A DNA stretch of 64,000 bases from Enterococcus hirae ATCC 9790 (GTDB taxonomy: Bacteria; Bacillota; Bacilli; Lactobacillales; Enterococcaceae), in assembly GCF_000271405.2 (NCBI RefSeq), contig NC_018081.1, positions 1,911,733-1,975,732 on the forward strand. Reading direction: 5' to 3'. This document shows positions 31,953 through 41,285 of this stretch, one piece after another. Numbering within the stretch: the stretch's first letter is position 1; every line of letters begins with the position of its first letter. Below the pieces are notes generated by a model that saw only the letters and a program-made list of their open reading frames with translations, was not told the DNA's origin and made no database searches. The position numbers and the translations under genes are program-made.

Positions 31953-33848
31953 ATGTGTGGAATTGTAGGATTTATTAACGACAAAGACAATAAAAAAGCA
32001 ATCGTCAACGACATGATGGATCGAATCGTTCATCGGGGACCGAATAGTTCGGGTGATTATATTGACCAGCATGTTGCTTTAGGATTTAGAAGATTAAGTA
32101 TTATCGACTTAGAGGGTGGAAAACAACCTATCTATAATGAAGATCGAACAAAAGTCATCATTTTTAATGGGGAAATCTATAATTACCAACCTCTTAGAGA
32201 AGAGCTGATTGCAGCTGGACATATTTTTCAAACACATGCGGATACAGAAGTATTGTTGCATGGTTATGAAGAATGGGGAACTGATCTATTACAAAAGGTT
32301 CGGGGTATGTTTGCCTTTGCAATCTGGGACAATAAACGCAATGAATTATTTGGTGCTCGGGATCATTTTGGAATCAAACCATATTATTATGCGGAAATGA
32401 ACGGCACATTTATGTTCGGATCAGAAATCAAAAGCTTTTTACCACATCCAGATTTTCATAAAGAATTGAATAAAGAAGCCTTGAAACCTTATATGACATT
32501 TCAATATTCACCATTAAATGGAGAAACCTTTTTTAAAGGGGTTCACCGTTTGCCAGAAGGTCATTATTTCACTTACAAAGATAATAAGTTAGCGATTCAT
32601 CAATATTGGGATGCTAATTTTGAAGAAAAACAAAACTATTCACGGAAAGAATGGATCGATAAGATTGATGAAACAGTTGAAGCATCGATTAAAGCACATA
32701 CGATCAGCGATGTAGAAGTTGGCTCATTCTTATCTAGTGGGGTAGATTCAAGCTATGTGACTTCTGTATTAAAACCTGATCATTCTTTTTCAATTGGGTT
32801 TGATGATAAAACATATAATGAAGCTATTGAAGCTAGAAAGTTAACAGAACTTTTGGACTTAGATAATACAGCAGCTGTCATCGATGGAGATATGTCATTT
32901 AAAGCTTTTCCTTTGATTCAATACCATTTAGATGAGCCAGATTCGAATCCTTCATGTGTCCCACTTTATTTCTTAGCAAACTTGGCTTCGCAAAGTGTTC
33001 GAGTTGTCCAATCAGGTGAAGGGGCAGATGAACTATTTGCGGGATACCAAACTTATGGGTTCCATACGAATTCAAAAGTTATTCGTGTCATTGCTCAAGG
33101 GTTGAAGAAACTACCAAAAGGAACACGTTATAACTTGGGACGAAAAATTGGCAAGATGAAAAACTTCCACGGTAGAATCCATTTATATGAATCTTTAGCT
33201 CCTGCGAAAGAATATTTTATTGGTCATGCCCGAGTGTTTGAAGAAAACGAAGCGTCAGATATTTTAACACAAGAATACCAAAAGGCTCCTTCCGTTGAGG
33301 AGATTATGGCAGTCCATTATGCTAAAACTGAAAAAATCGAAGATGAAGTGAACAAAATGCAATACGTTGACCTTCATCAATGGATGCCAAAAGATATTTT
33401 ATTAAAAGCGGATAAATTATCAATGGCTAGCTCACTTGAAGTACGCGTACCGTTACTTGACATCGAAGTGATGAGATTGGCAGAACAGATCCCAAGTAAG
33501 TATCTGTTAAATCAAAATAATACCAAAGATATTTTCCGACAAGCAGCAAATAAACATTTGCCAGAAGAATGGTCTAACCGTGTAAAACTTGGTTTCCCAG
33601 TACCAATCAAAGCTTGGTTGAAAGAAGACCATGGCTATCAACAAGTCAAAGAATTATTTGAGGCTGATTTTGCCAAAGAATTCTTTGATCAAGAAAAAAT
33701 TATGAAGTTGTTAAATGACCATCATGAAGGGCGTCATGAAGAACAACGAAAAATTTGGACGATTTTCAGCTTTTTAACTTGGTATAAAGTTTTCTTCGTT
33801 GACGAAGAAATCCCTAAGGCTGAAGCAATCGATTATGTAACAGTCTAA
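31953..33848 (+). CDS. asnB: Asparagine synthase (glutamine-hydrolysing)
   Basis: 631 residues. I chose ATG 31953 because the next codon is Cys, the Ntn-type nucleophile that must become residue 1 (MCGIVGF). The glutaminase domain shows RGPNSSGDY, RLSIIDLEGG, FNGEIYN and HADTEVLLHGYE. The synthetase domain has the pyrophosphate loop FLSSGVDSSYV and the conserved SGEGADELFAGY. It makes asparagine from aspartate, ATP and glutamine in the cytoplasm. It stands alone with its own terminator at 33919, far from other amino-acid genes. Confidence 0.95.
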   Translation: MCGIVGFINDKDNKKAIVNDMMDRIVHRGPNSSGDYIDQHVALGFRRLSIIDLEGGKQPIYNEDRTKVIIFNGEIYNYQPLREELIAAGHIFQTHADTEVLLHGYEEWGTDLLQKVRGMFAFAIWDNKRNELFGARDHFGIKPYYYAEMNGTFMFGSEIKSFLPHPDFHKELNKEALKPYMTFQYSPLNGETFFKGVHRLPEGHYFTYKDNKLAIHQYWDANFEEKQNYSRKEWIDKIDETVEASIKAHTISDVEVGSFLSSGVDSSYVTSVLKPDHSFSIGFDDKTYNEAIEARKLTELLDLDNTAAVIDGDMSFKAFPLIQYHLDEPDSNPSCVPLYFLANLASQSVRVVQSGEGADELFAGYQTYGFHTNSKVIRVIAQGLKKLPKGTRYNLGRKIGKMKNFHGRIHLYESLAPAKEYFIGHARVFEENEASDILTQEYQKAPSVEEIMAVHYAKTEKIEDEVNKMQYVDLHQWMPKDILLKADKLSMASSLEVRVPLLDIEVMRLAEQIPSKYLLNQNNTKDIFRQAANKHLPEEWSNRVKLGFPVPIKAWLKEDHGYQQVKELFEADFAKEFFDQEKIMKLLNDHHEGRHEEQRKIWTIFSFLTWYKVFFVDEEIPKAEAIDYVTV

Positions 33849-33918
33849 ACGTGATCAGTTAGCGAAGCAAAAGAACATCCCGCTTCGAGCGGATTGATTT
33901 TATTCCTTTTTAACAGTG

Positions 33919-33955
33919 AACAACTCCTCCTTTATTGTGGAGGAGTTGTTTTTTA
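33919..33955. terminator. Terminator after asnB
   Basis: AACAACTCCTCC and GGAGGAGTTGTT form a 12-bp stem, followed by TTTTTA. It also faces the convergent gene at 33956. Confidence 0.88.
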
Positions 33956-34402
33956 TTAATAGTTTATTTCTCTTTCTTTCGTTCCGTCTTTTTTGTAGAT
34001 AATTAATGATGTGTTTTTGTTTTGAGCAATTTCTTTCCCTTTTTCAATCGCTTTTTCTTTCGTATCAAAATGATTACTTGCTTTTTTAGCTCCCTCTGAT
34101 TGGACCATCCACTTATCTTCTTCAAATTTTACGATCACGTTGGCTGTCAATAATTTAGAAGCTCTTGGATTTGTGTCGTGAGAATCATGCTTTGTTGGAT
34201 TTTTTTCTTGAGAAAACTCTTTTTTTTCAGTAGAAGTAGCATCTTCTGACCATTCTTTGGCTTGTTTGATAGCAATCGGAATAGCACGATCATCAGGATA
34301 GCCTTCTGCAAGCAAGGCGTTACCGATATCGATTGCTTTCTTTCGTGTTAACTCTTCTAAATTTTTCATTGCAGGCGGATAATCTTTCATATTCCAAGGC
34401 AT
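33956..34402 (-). CDS. DUF2188 protein, YdaT-like
   Basis: 148 residues behind AGGAGGAAGATTTT. The N-terminal part (PWNMKDYPPAMKNLEELTRK, DIGNALLAEGYPDDRAIPIA, QAKEW) is the YdaT/ChaB-like helical module. The C-terminal part (KWMVQSEGAKKASNHFDTKE, IAQNKNTSLIIYKKDG) is a DUF2188 domain. The linker is acidic and Ser/Thr-rich. Related genes are stress-induced in Bacillus. No biochemical role is established. Confidence 0.78.
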   Translation of the reverse strand: MPWNMKDYPPAMKNLEELTRKKAIDIGNALLAEGYPDDRAIPIAIKQAKEWSEDATSTEKKEFSQEKNPTKHDSHDTNPRASKLLTANVIVKFEEDKWMVQSEGAKKASNHFDTKEKAIEKGKEIAQNKNTSLIIYKKDGTKEREINY

Positions 34403-34623
34403 AAAATCTTCCTCCTCAAAAATTATTTATACTTCAAGTGTAAGCGCAATAGTTGGAAAAGGAAAAGATTTTGTTTAGCAAGTAGTTATTTAGATAACTT
34501 TCGTCAAGTAGTTTTACTTAACAAATTTTGTAAAAAGGCTAGCAATCTAGTGGAAATCATGGTAAGATAATCAAGTCTGAGAGTCATCTTAGAGGATTCT
34601 AGTAAAAAATGGGAGGGAAAAAC

Positions 34624-34773
34624 ATGCGCGTAAACATTACTTTAGAGTGTACTTCTTGTAAAGAACGTAACTACCTAACAAGCAAAAACAAACGTAACAA
34701 CCCTGATCGTTTGGAAAAACAAAAATATTGCCCACGCGAACGTAAAGTTACTTTACACCGTGAAACTAAATAA
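34624..34773 (+). CDS. rpmG: Ribosomal protein L33
   Basis: 49 residues, preceded by [27 protein letters not shown], then [20 protein letters not shown], is typical of the Firmicute L33. Three of the four zinc-ligand positions are Cys (C9, C12 and the C in KYCPRERK), while the fourth is Glu, so it is a partly zinc-free variant. It stands alone with its own terminator at 34786. Confidence 0.95.
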   Translation: MRVNITLECTSCKERNYLTSKNKRNNPDRLEKQKYCPRERKVTLHRETK

Positions 34774-34785
34774 TTAGTTCAGCGT

Positions 34786-34823
34786 AAGTCTAGAATCCTT
34801 TTTAGGAAGCTAGACTTTTTTTA
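34786..34823 (+). terminator. Terminator of rpmG
   Basis: AAGTCTAG and CTAGACTT pair, and seven T residues follow. Confidence 0.85.
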
Positions 34824-34941
34824 ATAGTGAAGGTTGAATGAAACCATAAACCTGACAAGTGACTCTTTTTCTTGTAACAGGGTCGTTTTTCTTGTATGAT
34901 TGAAATCGTTTGTTCAAATTCAGTTTGAGAGGATGAAACAC

Positions 34942-35445
34942 ATGTTTATTTCAATGTGGGCACAAGACAAGAATGGTTTGATTGGAAAAGATGGCTTGCT
35001 TCCTTGGAGGTTACCAAACGATATGCGTTTTTTTCGGGAACATACGATGGATAAAATATTAGTGATGGGAAGAAAGACATATGAAGGCATGGGCAAATTG
35101 TCTCTTCCTTATCGGCATATCATTGTGTTAACTACTCAAAAAGATTTTAAAGTAGAAAAAAATGCGGAAGTCCTTCATTCGATTGATGAACTTTTGGCAT
35201 ATGCCAAGGATATACCTGAAGATATCTATGTGTCAGGAGGAAGTCGAATTTTTCAAGCTTTGTTACCAGAAACAAAAATCATCTGGCGAACATTAATTGA
35301 TGCAGAGTTTGAGGGGGATACATTTATTGGAGAAATCGATTTTACAAGTTTTGAATTAGTGGAAGAACATGAAGGAATTGTCAACCAAGAAAATCAATAC
35401 CCTCATCGATTTCAGAAATGGCAAAAAATGAGCAAAGTGGTTTAG
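34942..35445 (+). CDS. folA: Dihydrofolate reductase
   Basis: 167 residues from ATG 34942, 9 bases after GAGAGG; the in-frame starts further left lack a ribosome site. MFISMWAQDKNGLIGKDGLL, PWRLPNDMRFFREHT, KILVMGRKTYEGMG, HIIVLTT and IYVSGGSRIFQALLP carry the substrate and NADPH sites. The acidic active-site residue is Asp in PNDM. It reduces dihydrofolate to tetrahydrofolate. It is not next to thyA. A terminator follows at 35465. Confidence 0.93.
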   Translation: MFISMWAQDKNGLIGKDGLLPWRLPNDMRFFREHTMDKILVMGRKTYEGMGKLSLPYRHIIVLTTQKDFKVEKNAEVLHSIDELLAYAKDIPEDIYVSGGSRIFQALLPETKIIWRTLIDAEFEGDTFIGEIDFTSFELVEEHEGIVNQENQYPHRFQKWQKMSKVV

Positions 35446-35464
35446 CACATAGTTAAATAAAAAA

Positions 35465-35510
35465 AGACGTTCACTCCAATTTGTAAAGAAAGGAAGGTGA
35501 ACGTCTATTC
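35465..35510. terminator. Terminator between folA and the siderophore-binding gene
   Basis: AGACGTTCAC and GTGAACGTCT pair around a loop of about 22 bases. It serves both convergent genes. Confidence 0.8.
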
Positions 35511-35523
35511 TTGTTCAGGCGAT

Positions 35524-36480
35524 TTATTTCAAATTATTTTTGATATCATTGACCATATTTTGACTAGCTATTGGACCATTATAGAGCCAACTAGATTCAG
35601 GACCAAATTCTAAGACATGATTTTCTTTGACTGCTTTTAAATTTTGCCAAGTTGCTTCATTAAACATCGCAGCTTTTTCATCACTGTTGACTAAGATGAT
35701 ATAGTCTGCATCTAACTCTGCTAATTTTTCTGCAGAGACAGCTGACCAATCTGAAGTTGCACTTTTAGAGATTTCAGTAACTAGATTTGGCACACCAAAT
35801 TTTAGATCACCGTAAATGATTCTTCCACTTGAACGTGTTTCACTAACCATAAATGCTGAGTTATTCGTTACCCATAAAACAGCAGCCGTTTTGCCGTTGA
35901 TTTTATCTGCGAGTTCTTGTCTAGTGGCTTTCACCTTTTTTTGGTAATCAGTAATGATTTTTTCTGCTGCTTGTTCTTTATTTAATGCTTTTCCGATATC
36001 TTTTAGTTGGGTTTCCCAAGTGACATCATTCCCATTTTTTACGACATAGGTTGGTGCAATTTTGCTGTATTGCTCGTATTTACCTCCTTCAACTGTAGCC
36101 GAAGAAGAGATCAATAAAAGATCGGGTTCATAACTTAAGACTTTTTCATACGGAAGATCATAAGAGATCGTGGGAACATCTTTTAATTCTTTTTGTAAAT
36201 AATGTTGAATCGATCCACTACCAACTGTCCATTGAGCAACAGGTTTTTCACCTAAAGCGATAAGATAGTCTTCGAGGTAACTCCCGATGATTCGTTTTGG
36301 TTGATTAGGGATCTCGACTTCATGACCCAAGGCATCAGTCACTAGGTGAGTTTTTGCAGTTGTTTCATTACCTGCTGTGTCAGTTGAATTGGATGAATTA
36401 TTTGAAGAAGAGCAGGCGCTAAGTAAACTAAGCAGCAACACTGTGGCCCCAATGGTAAAGATATTCTTTTTTAGTTTCAT
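35524..36480 (-). CDS. Siderophore (iron-hydroxamate type) ABC transporter binding lipoprotein
   Basis: 318 residues. The signal peptide ends in L-L-S-A-C-S (lipobox), so it is lipid-anchored outside the membrane. The PBP fold is the FhuD/FepB type: THLVTDALGHEVEIPNQPKR, then IIGSYLEDYLIALGEKPVAQ, DLLLISS and a long backbone helix. It captures ferric siderophore and hands it to the permeases. It is divergent from the ABC genes at 36640, and two Fur-type boxes lie between them. The ribosome site is GGAGGAAAAA. Confidence 0.9.
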   Translation of the reverse strand: MKLKKNIFTIGATVLLLSLLSACSSSNNSSNSTDTAGNETTAKTHLVTDALGHEVEIPNQPKRIIGSYLEDYLIALGEKPVAQWTVGSGSIQHYLQKELKDVPTISYDLPYEKVLSYEPDLLLISSSATVEGGKYEQYSKIAPTYVVKNGNDVTWETQLKDIGKALNKEQAAEKIITDYQKKVKATRQELADKINGKTAAVLWVTNNSAFMVSETRSSGRIIYGDLKFGVPNLVTEISKSATSDWSAVSAEKLAELDADYIILVNSDEKAAMFNEATWQNLKAVKENHVLEFGPESSWLYNGPIASQNMVNDIKNNLK

Positions 36481-36504
36481 TTTTTCCTCCTGAAGGGATT
36501 TTCA

Positions 36505-36525
36505 TTGATAATCATTCTCAATTGA
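36505..36525. promoter_or_regulatory. Fur-type box, binding-protein side
   Basis: TTGATAATCATTCTCAATTGA fits the 7-1-7 inverted repeat (TGATAATCATTCTCA). It lies just upstream of the binding-protein start and predicts repression in iron-rich conditions. Confidence 0.75.
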
Positions 36526-36614
36526 TATTATTCCTGACAATAGTGGTCATGTCAACTATTTTCGGGAAAGAGCCATTTAGAGTAAAACTTGACGAATTTG
36601 TGAAGGAGCTTCAT

Positions 36615-36633
36615 AATTGAGAATGATTTTCAG
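36615..36633. promoter_or_regulatory. Fur-type box, ATPase side
   Basis: ATTGAGAATGATTTTCAGG includes the near-perfect palindrome TGAGAATGATTTTCA directly before the ATPase ribosome site. Confidence 0.75.
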
Positions 36634-36639
36634 GGAAGG

Positions 36640-37455
36640 ATGAAAAATTTGACGACGATTGAAGCTGTTTATATTACAACGGGTTACTTAAATAAACAAG
36701 TGATTGAAAAAATGTCTATCAAGATACCAGAAGGAAAAGTGACAAGTTTGATTGGTCCTAATGGCAGTGGTAAATCAACTTTATTAAAAAGTTTTACTCG
36801 ACTGTTACCTGTCAAAGAAGGAAAGATTATCGTAGATGGATCTGAAATTTCTACATATAGCCCTAAGATGTTAGCGCAAAAAATTGCACTGTTAGCCCAA
36901 AGTAGTGAACACCCTTTAGGTATGACTGTCGAAGAGGTGGTCTCTTATGGTCGTTATCCTTATCAAAAATTTTTTAGTGGATTAAATGAAGAAGATCTAC
37001 ATGCTATCCAATGGGCGTTGGAAGCGACACAACTAACTAAGTTGAAAGAAAGAGAGCTTTCGAGTCTATCAGGTGGACAAGCTCAACGAGTTTGGATTGC
37101 GATGGCTTTAGCCCAAGAAGCGGATATTTTGATTTTAGATGAGCCAACCACTTTTTTAGATCCTGCGCATCAATTGGAAATCTTACATTTACTGAAAGAG
37201 ATCAATCATATCAAACAGACAACCATTTTAATGTCGATCCATGACATCAATCACGCTTCTCGCTTTTCTGACTATTTAATTGGGATGAAAGCAGGACAAA
37301 TAGTGGTTCAAGGCACACCTGATGAAGTAATCACAACGTCATGGATGAGGGAAATCTATGAAATTGAAGCGCAGATCATCGAATTGCCTGAAACGAATAA
37401 ACCCGTTGTTTTGTCTTACGATTTAATCAATGATCGTAAGGAGGATGAACAATGA
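36640..37455 (+). CDS. Siderophore ABC transporter ATPase
   Basis: 271 residues. Walker A GPNGSGKST, Q-loop LAQSSEHP, signature LSGGQAQRVWIAMAL and Walker B ILILDEPTTFLD are intact, as in FhuC/FepC. The ATG at 36640 directly abuts its ribosome site (GGAAGG), so TTG 36649 (9 bases away, M-T-T-I-E-A) may be the real start. It forms an operon with the two permeases; the stop overlaps the next start by 4 bases. It provides energy for ferric siderophore uptake. Confidence 0.92.
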   Translation: MKNLTTIEAVYITTGYLNKQVIEKMSIKIPEGKVTSLIGPNGSGKSTLLKSFTRLLPVKEGKIIVDGSEISTYSPKMLAQKIALLAQSSEHPLGMTVEEVVSYGRYPYQKFFSGLNEEDLHAIQWALEATQLTKLKERELSSLSGGQAQRVWIAMALAQEADILILDEPTTFLDPAHQLEILHLLKEINHIKQTTILMSIHDINHASRFSDYLIGMKAGQIVVQGTPDEVITTSWMREIYEIEAQIIELPETNKPVVLSYDLINDRKEDEQ

Positions 37456-38441
37456 AGACAAAGAGGAAACGAATGATTCTTTCCCTATTGTTGCTAGGAG
37501 TAGTTAGTATATTTTTCTTTGCGTTAGCCAATGGAGCGGCGGTTGTCGACTTTTCTAATTTGTGGCAAGCGATTTTTAAATTTGACGACTCAGTTCAATC
37601 GCAGTTGATTATCCGAACGATTCGGTTGCCTCGAGTGCTGGGGGCTTTCTTAGTGGGAAGCTGTTTTGCTCTTAGTGGCGCATTGATGCAAGGTGTGACA
37701 CGGAATCCTTTAGCTGATTCAGGGTTATTAGGAATTAATGCAGGAGCATCACTTGCAATGGCTCTTTGTTTTGCGTTTTGGCCACAAGCTTCTGCTTTTT
37801 CTGTTTTTTTACTGTCATTACTTGGTTCGTTGGTAGTTACGTTATTTGTTTTTGGTTTCTTACGTTTTTCAAAAATGGGGATGAATCCACTTCAATTGAT
37901 TTTAGCAGGTGTTGCGATCAGTACTTTTTTTACAGCTATTAGTCAAGCGCTGACACAACTATTCAATTTGCAACAAGACTTGGCGTTTTGGTTCGTGGGA
38001 GGCGCTGCGAATGTCACTTGGCATCAATTAGAAATTTTGGCTCCGATTTATCTGTTGACAGTTAGTGGCTCTTTTTTGCTAGGTCGCTCCATCTCGTTGG
38101 TCAACTTAAGTGAGTCACATGCCTTGGCATTAGGAGGCAACCCTGGACGGATCAGATTTTTTGCGTTTGTATTAGTGGCGGGGTTAGCTGCAATGGCGGT
38201 GTCGTTAGTTGGACCAGTTTCATTTATTGGATTGATGGTTCCACCAATCGTCCGAGGAATCATTGGTTCCGATTATCGGTATGTTTTACCAGCCTCTTTT
38301 TTAGTAGGTGGAGGATTAGTGATGCTGGCGGATTATGTTGCACGAATGATCAATCCGCCATTTGAAACGCCATTCGGCTTAATTATTTCCTTGATTGGTG
38401 TACCGTTCTTACTACTCCAAGTAAGGAGGGAACAAGGATGA
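37452..38441 (+). CDS. Siderophore ABC transporter permease 1 (FecCD family)
   Basis: 329 residues with about nine membrane helices. FecCD motifs are RTIRLPRVLGAFLVGSCFAL, SGALMQGVTRNPLADSGLLG, INAGAS and VGPVSFIGLMVPPIVR. It pairs with the following permease to make the membrane channel. The start overlaps the ATPase stop (ATGA) and the end overlaps the next gene (ATGA). Confidence 0.93.
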   Translation: MKTKRKRMILSLLLLGVVSIFFFALANGAAVVDFSNLWQAIFKFDDSVQSQLIIRTIRLPRVLGAFLVGSCFALSGALMQGVTRNPLADSGLLGINAGASLAMALCFAFWPQASAFSVFLLSLLGSLVVTLFVFGFLRFSKMGMNPLQLILAGVAISTFFTAISQALTQLFNLQQDLAFWFVGGAANVTWHQLEILAPIYLLTVSGSFLLGRSISLVNLSESHALALGGNPGRIRFFAFVLVAGLAAMAVSLVGPVSFIGLMVPPIVRGIIGSDYRYVLPASFLVGGGLVMLADYVARMINPPFETPFGLIISLIGVPFLLLQVRREQG

Positions 38442-39433
38442 AAAGAAGTTACCAATCACTAGTTGTTTTATTTCTTTTATTAGTTGTTAATATAGTTGCA
38501 AGTTTAATGATTGGCACACCATTTATTCCATTTGATCAATTAGCTGAGGTGTTTCAAGGGAATGGTTCGGCAATCCAAGAGTTGATTGTTTATGAATTTC
38601 GTGCCCCTCGTCTATTAATCAGTCTTCTTGCTGGTATGTGTTTAGGTATTTCAGGCTTTATCTTGCAGGGAGTTACTAGAAATAGACTAGCTGATGCTGG
38701 CATATTGGGCATTAACGCTGGAGCAGGTTTTTTCGTTATGATTTATTTGGGCTTTTATGCCAACCAAACTTTTCCGTTTTTACTATTGATCGTGGCTTTT
38801 CTAGGCGGCTTGCTTGCAGCTTTACTTGTGTACTTGTTTGCTTATACGAGAAATAGTTTTTTAGGGATGAACCGGCTTTTACTATCAGGAATTGCAGTCA
38901 ATGCTGGATTGTCGGCATTGATGCTTTTATTTACGATTAAATTGTCGAAAGAAAACTATGGTTTTGTTAATGCCTGGTTAGCAGGTTCACTTTGGGGAGC
39001 TAGTTGGCCATATGTTTTCTCATTGTTACCTTGGGCAGTTATTTTGCTTCCTTTCGTGCTGATTTATAGTCGACGAATTGGTTTATTATCTTTTGGTCAA
39101 GAAAGAGCGCAAAGTCTAGGATTAGACGTGCAGAAAAGTCAAAAAATCCTATTGATACTCGCTGTTGCTTTAGCCTGCGGAAGCGTTGCGGTAGCTGGCA
39201 GCTTATCTTTTGTCGGTTTGTTAGCTCCTCATTTGGCTAAATTTGTCGTCAGAAGAGAAAATCAACTGTCCTTGATCTTGAGTGGATTATTTGGGGCATT
39301 TTTTGTAACGATTGCAGATGTTCTTACACGAGTGATTCTACCAAGTGGTGAGATTCCTACTGGGATTTTAATTGCGGTCCTAGGAGCTCCATATTTCTTA
39401 TATTTATTATTTTCCAAACAAACGATTGCTTAG
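38438..39433 (+). CDS. Siderophore ABC transporter permease 2 (FecCD family)
   Basis: 331 residues, FecCD type: EFRAPRLLISLLAGMCLGIS, GFILQGVTRNRLADAGILGI, AGSLSFVGLLAPHLAKFV. It is the last gene of the operon. Membrane topology matches the first permease, with which it is clearly paralogous. No strong terminator follows directly; a palindromic repeat (R4) begins about 110 bp downstream. Confidence 0.93.
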   Translation: MKRSYQSLVVLFLLLVVNIVASLMIGTPFIPFDQLAEVFQGNGSAIQELIVYEFRAPRLLISLLAGMCLGISGFILQGVTRNRLADAGILGINAGAGFFVMIYLGFYANQTFPFLLLIVAFLGGLLAALLVYLFAYTRNSFLGMNRLLLSGIAVNAGLSALMLLFTIKLSKENYGFVNAWLAGSLWGASWPYVFSLLPWAVILLPFVLIYSRRIGLLSFGQERAQSLGLDVQKSQKILLILAVALACGSVAVAGSLSFVGLLAPHLAKFVVRRENQLSLILSGLFGAFFVTIADVLTRVILPSGEIPTGILIAVLGAPYFLYLLFSKQTIA

Positions 39434-39540
39434 AAAATAAATACGGGGAAGAAACGATTGTGTTGAGTAAGCAGTGTTTCCCAAAGTAGTTTCTCGTTAT
39501 TTTGAGACTACGATTATTCTGTCTATTCAAATGAAAAGAG

Positions 39541-39661
39541 TGAATCAGAGGTCGTGAAGGCATCGGAAAGCTCCAATGACAATAAGAAAGAATTTTTTTT
39601 AACAGCTTCTCATGTTTTGAAAAATTCAGGCTTATTTCAAAGAGCTGATGCGTGAACACCG
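39541..39661 (-). repeat. Palindromic intergenic repeat R4 (inverted orientation)
   Basis: Read on the minus strand it starts ACGGTGTTCA-GCATCA-CTC-TTGAAATAAGCC and ends with CCTCTGATTCAC, matching R1/R2 at 18.3-18.4 kb. It lies in the 360-bp space between the permease gene and the 5-formyl-THF cyclo-ligase gene, where no other gene is seen. Confidence 0.7.
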
Positions 39662-39794
39662 TTTACTCGTTTTTAGAATAAAGAGTGAGAGTGATGTCTT
39701 AAATTCTGTTTATAAAACTCTTTTTATTTAAAAAGTTAAATTGCTATTTTTACTATTTTCCGCTACCATTTTAACGAGAGGTGGGTTGATACGT

Positions 39795-40340
39795 TTGAGT
39801 CATATTAAAGAAAAACTTAGAAAACTTGGCATTGAAAATTTACAAAAGATTGCTAGAAGTGAACAGAAGCAGCAAAAAGAGCAAAAAATTTACCAACAAC
39901 TCTTTCAAAGTAATGAATGGCAGCAAGCAAAAGTGGTTGGTTTGACGATGGCAAATGAGATAGAAGTGGCTACGACCCCAATTATTGAAAAGGCATGGGA
40001 AGAGGGTAAAACCATACTTGTTCCTAAGACATTGCCTGAACGTCAAATGTGTTTTTTTAAAATTGATCCGGATACCCGATTTGAACGCACCGCTTTTGGC
40101 GTACTGGAGCCATTATCTGATCATTCTTTTTCACCGGACGCTATCGATTTGCTGATCGTTCCAGGGGTTGTTTATCATCAAAATGGTTATCGGATTGGTT
40201 TTGGTGGAGGCTACTATGATCGCTATCTAGCCAATTATCCGAACCAGACATGTAGTCTGGTTTTTCAAGAACAAATAAACAATCAATGGGTACCAGAAAG
40301 TTTTGATAAAAAAGTGCAACACTTGTTTATCGATAAATAA
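39795..40340 (+). CDS. 5-formyltetrahydrofolate cyclo-ligase
   Basis: 181 residues from TTG 39795, 10 bases after AGGTGG; upstream in-frame starts have no ribosome site. The family end motif IGFGGGYYDRYL and PGVVYHQNGYRIG (nucleotide and substrate loops) are present, with KTLPERQMCFFKI in the middle. It converts 5-formyl-THF to methenyl-THF using ATP. It is followed after 13 bases by the rhomboid gene, so these cytoplasmic and membrane genes form one operon with yqgQ and glcK, as in other Firmicutes. Confidence 0.92.
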   Translation: MSHIKEKLRKLGIENLQKIARSEQKQQKEQKIYQQLFQSNEWQQAKVVGLTMANEIEVATTPIIEKAWEEGKTILVPKTLPERQMCFFKIDPDTRFERTAFGVLEPLSDHSFSPDAIDLLIVPGVVYHQNGYRIGFGGGYYDRYLANYPNQTCSLVFQEQINNQWVPESFDKKVQHLFIDK

Positions 40341-40353
40341 TAAGGAGGGTTAC

Positions 40354-41052
40354 ATGAATTATCAACAGAAATTAAAATTAAACGCTTGGCTAAGAAGACC
40401 AATTTTGACTTATTTGTTTTTAGCGATACAAACCATCGTGTTTGCAATGATGGAGTTCTTTCCATTTTTAAATATTCCAGCATATTTAGGCATGTTTGGG
40501 CCGTCTATTGTAGTTGGAAATGAATGGTGGCGGTTTATTACACCGATTTTCATTCACTTTGGACTGGTGCATTTTGTCATGAATTCTTTGATTTTATATT
40601 TTATGGGAGACCAAATTGAAACACTCTACGGTCATTGGCGTTTTTTCTTGATCTACTTGTTTAGTGGTATCCTTGGGAATGCAGCGAGTTTTGCATTCAA
40701 CGATCTTGGCGTTCTATCTGGTGGAGCAAGTACTTCTTTGTTTGGTTTGTTTGGTGCGTTATTCGTTCTTGGATTTCATTTCAAAAATAACTCTCAGGTT
40801 CGCCAATTGATTCGTCATTACATGTTGTTTATTGTTATCAGTTTTGTATTTGGTTTGACGGATACCTCAGTCGATATCTGGGGGCATCTCGGTGGGATTG
40901 TTGGTGGCTTGCTTATAGGAAATATCATCGGCCTACCACAGAAAGTGACCAATTACTCGATTCATCAAAAAATCCTATCTACGCTTGTTTTTGGATTTCT
41001 TTTGATAATATGTGTTTTATTGGGTTTAAAAAACTACGGATTACTTGTATAA
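40354..41052 (+). CDS. Rhomboid family intramembrane serine protease
   Basis: 232 residues from ATG 40354, behind AAGGAGG. Six or seven membrane helices. The catalytic Ser is in GGASTSLFGLFG and the His in IWGHLGGIVGG. The substrate-side motif HFGLVHFVMNSLILYFMG with its conserved His and Asn is present. It cleaves membrane protein substrates within the bilayer. It corresponds to Bacillus YqgP/GluP by position before yqgQ and glcK. Confidence 0.92.
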   Translation: MNYQQKLKLNAWLRRPILTYLFLAIQTIVFAMMEFFPFLNIPAYLGMFGPSIVVGNEWWRFITPIFIHFGLVHFVMNSLILYFMGDQIETLYGHWRFFLIYLFSGILGNAASFAFNDLGVLSGGASTSLFGLFGALFVLGFHFKNNSQVRQLIRHYMLFIVISFVFGLTDTSVDIWGHLGGIVGGLLIGNIIGLPQKVTNYSIHQKILSTLVFGFLLIICVLLGLKNYGLLV

Positions 41053-41072
41053 TGTGAAGGAAGTGCTTTGAG

Positions 41073-41285
41073 ATGGAGAGCTTATATGACGTGCAACAAC
41101 TGCTCAAACGATTTGGCATCTTTGTCTATGTTGGGTCACGTATCTATGATATTGAATTAATGACGATTGAATTGAAGAATCTTCATGACAGTCGTTTGAT
41201 CGATCATGATACATACATGACAGCGTGGCGCATACTAAAACGAGAGCACCGAGTGGAAGAAAGCCGAAAGAAAGGAAACTTGTAA
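41073..41285 (+). CDS. YqgQ family protein (DUF910)
   Basis: 70 residues: SLYDVQQLLKRFGIFVYVGS, RIYDIELMTIELKNLHDSRL and the YMTAWRILKREHR end are the family pattern. It is a small helical protein of unknown function, always next to the rhomboid and glucokinase genes. The stop overlaps the glucokinase start (TAATG), so they are coupled. Confidence 0.9.
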   Translation: MESLYDVQQLLKRFGIFVYVGSRIYDIELMTIELKNLHDSRLIDHDTYMTAWRILKREHRVEESRKKGNL

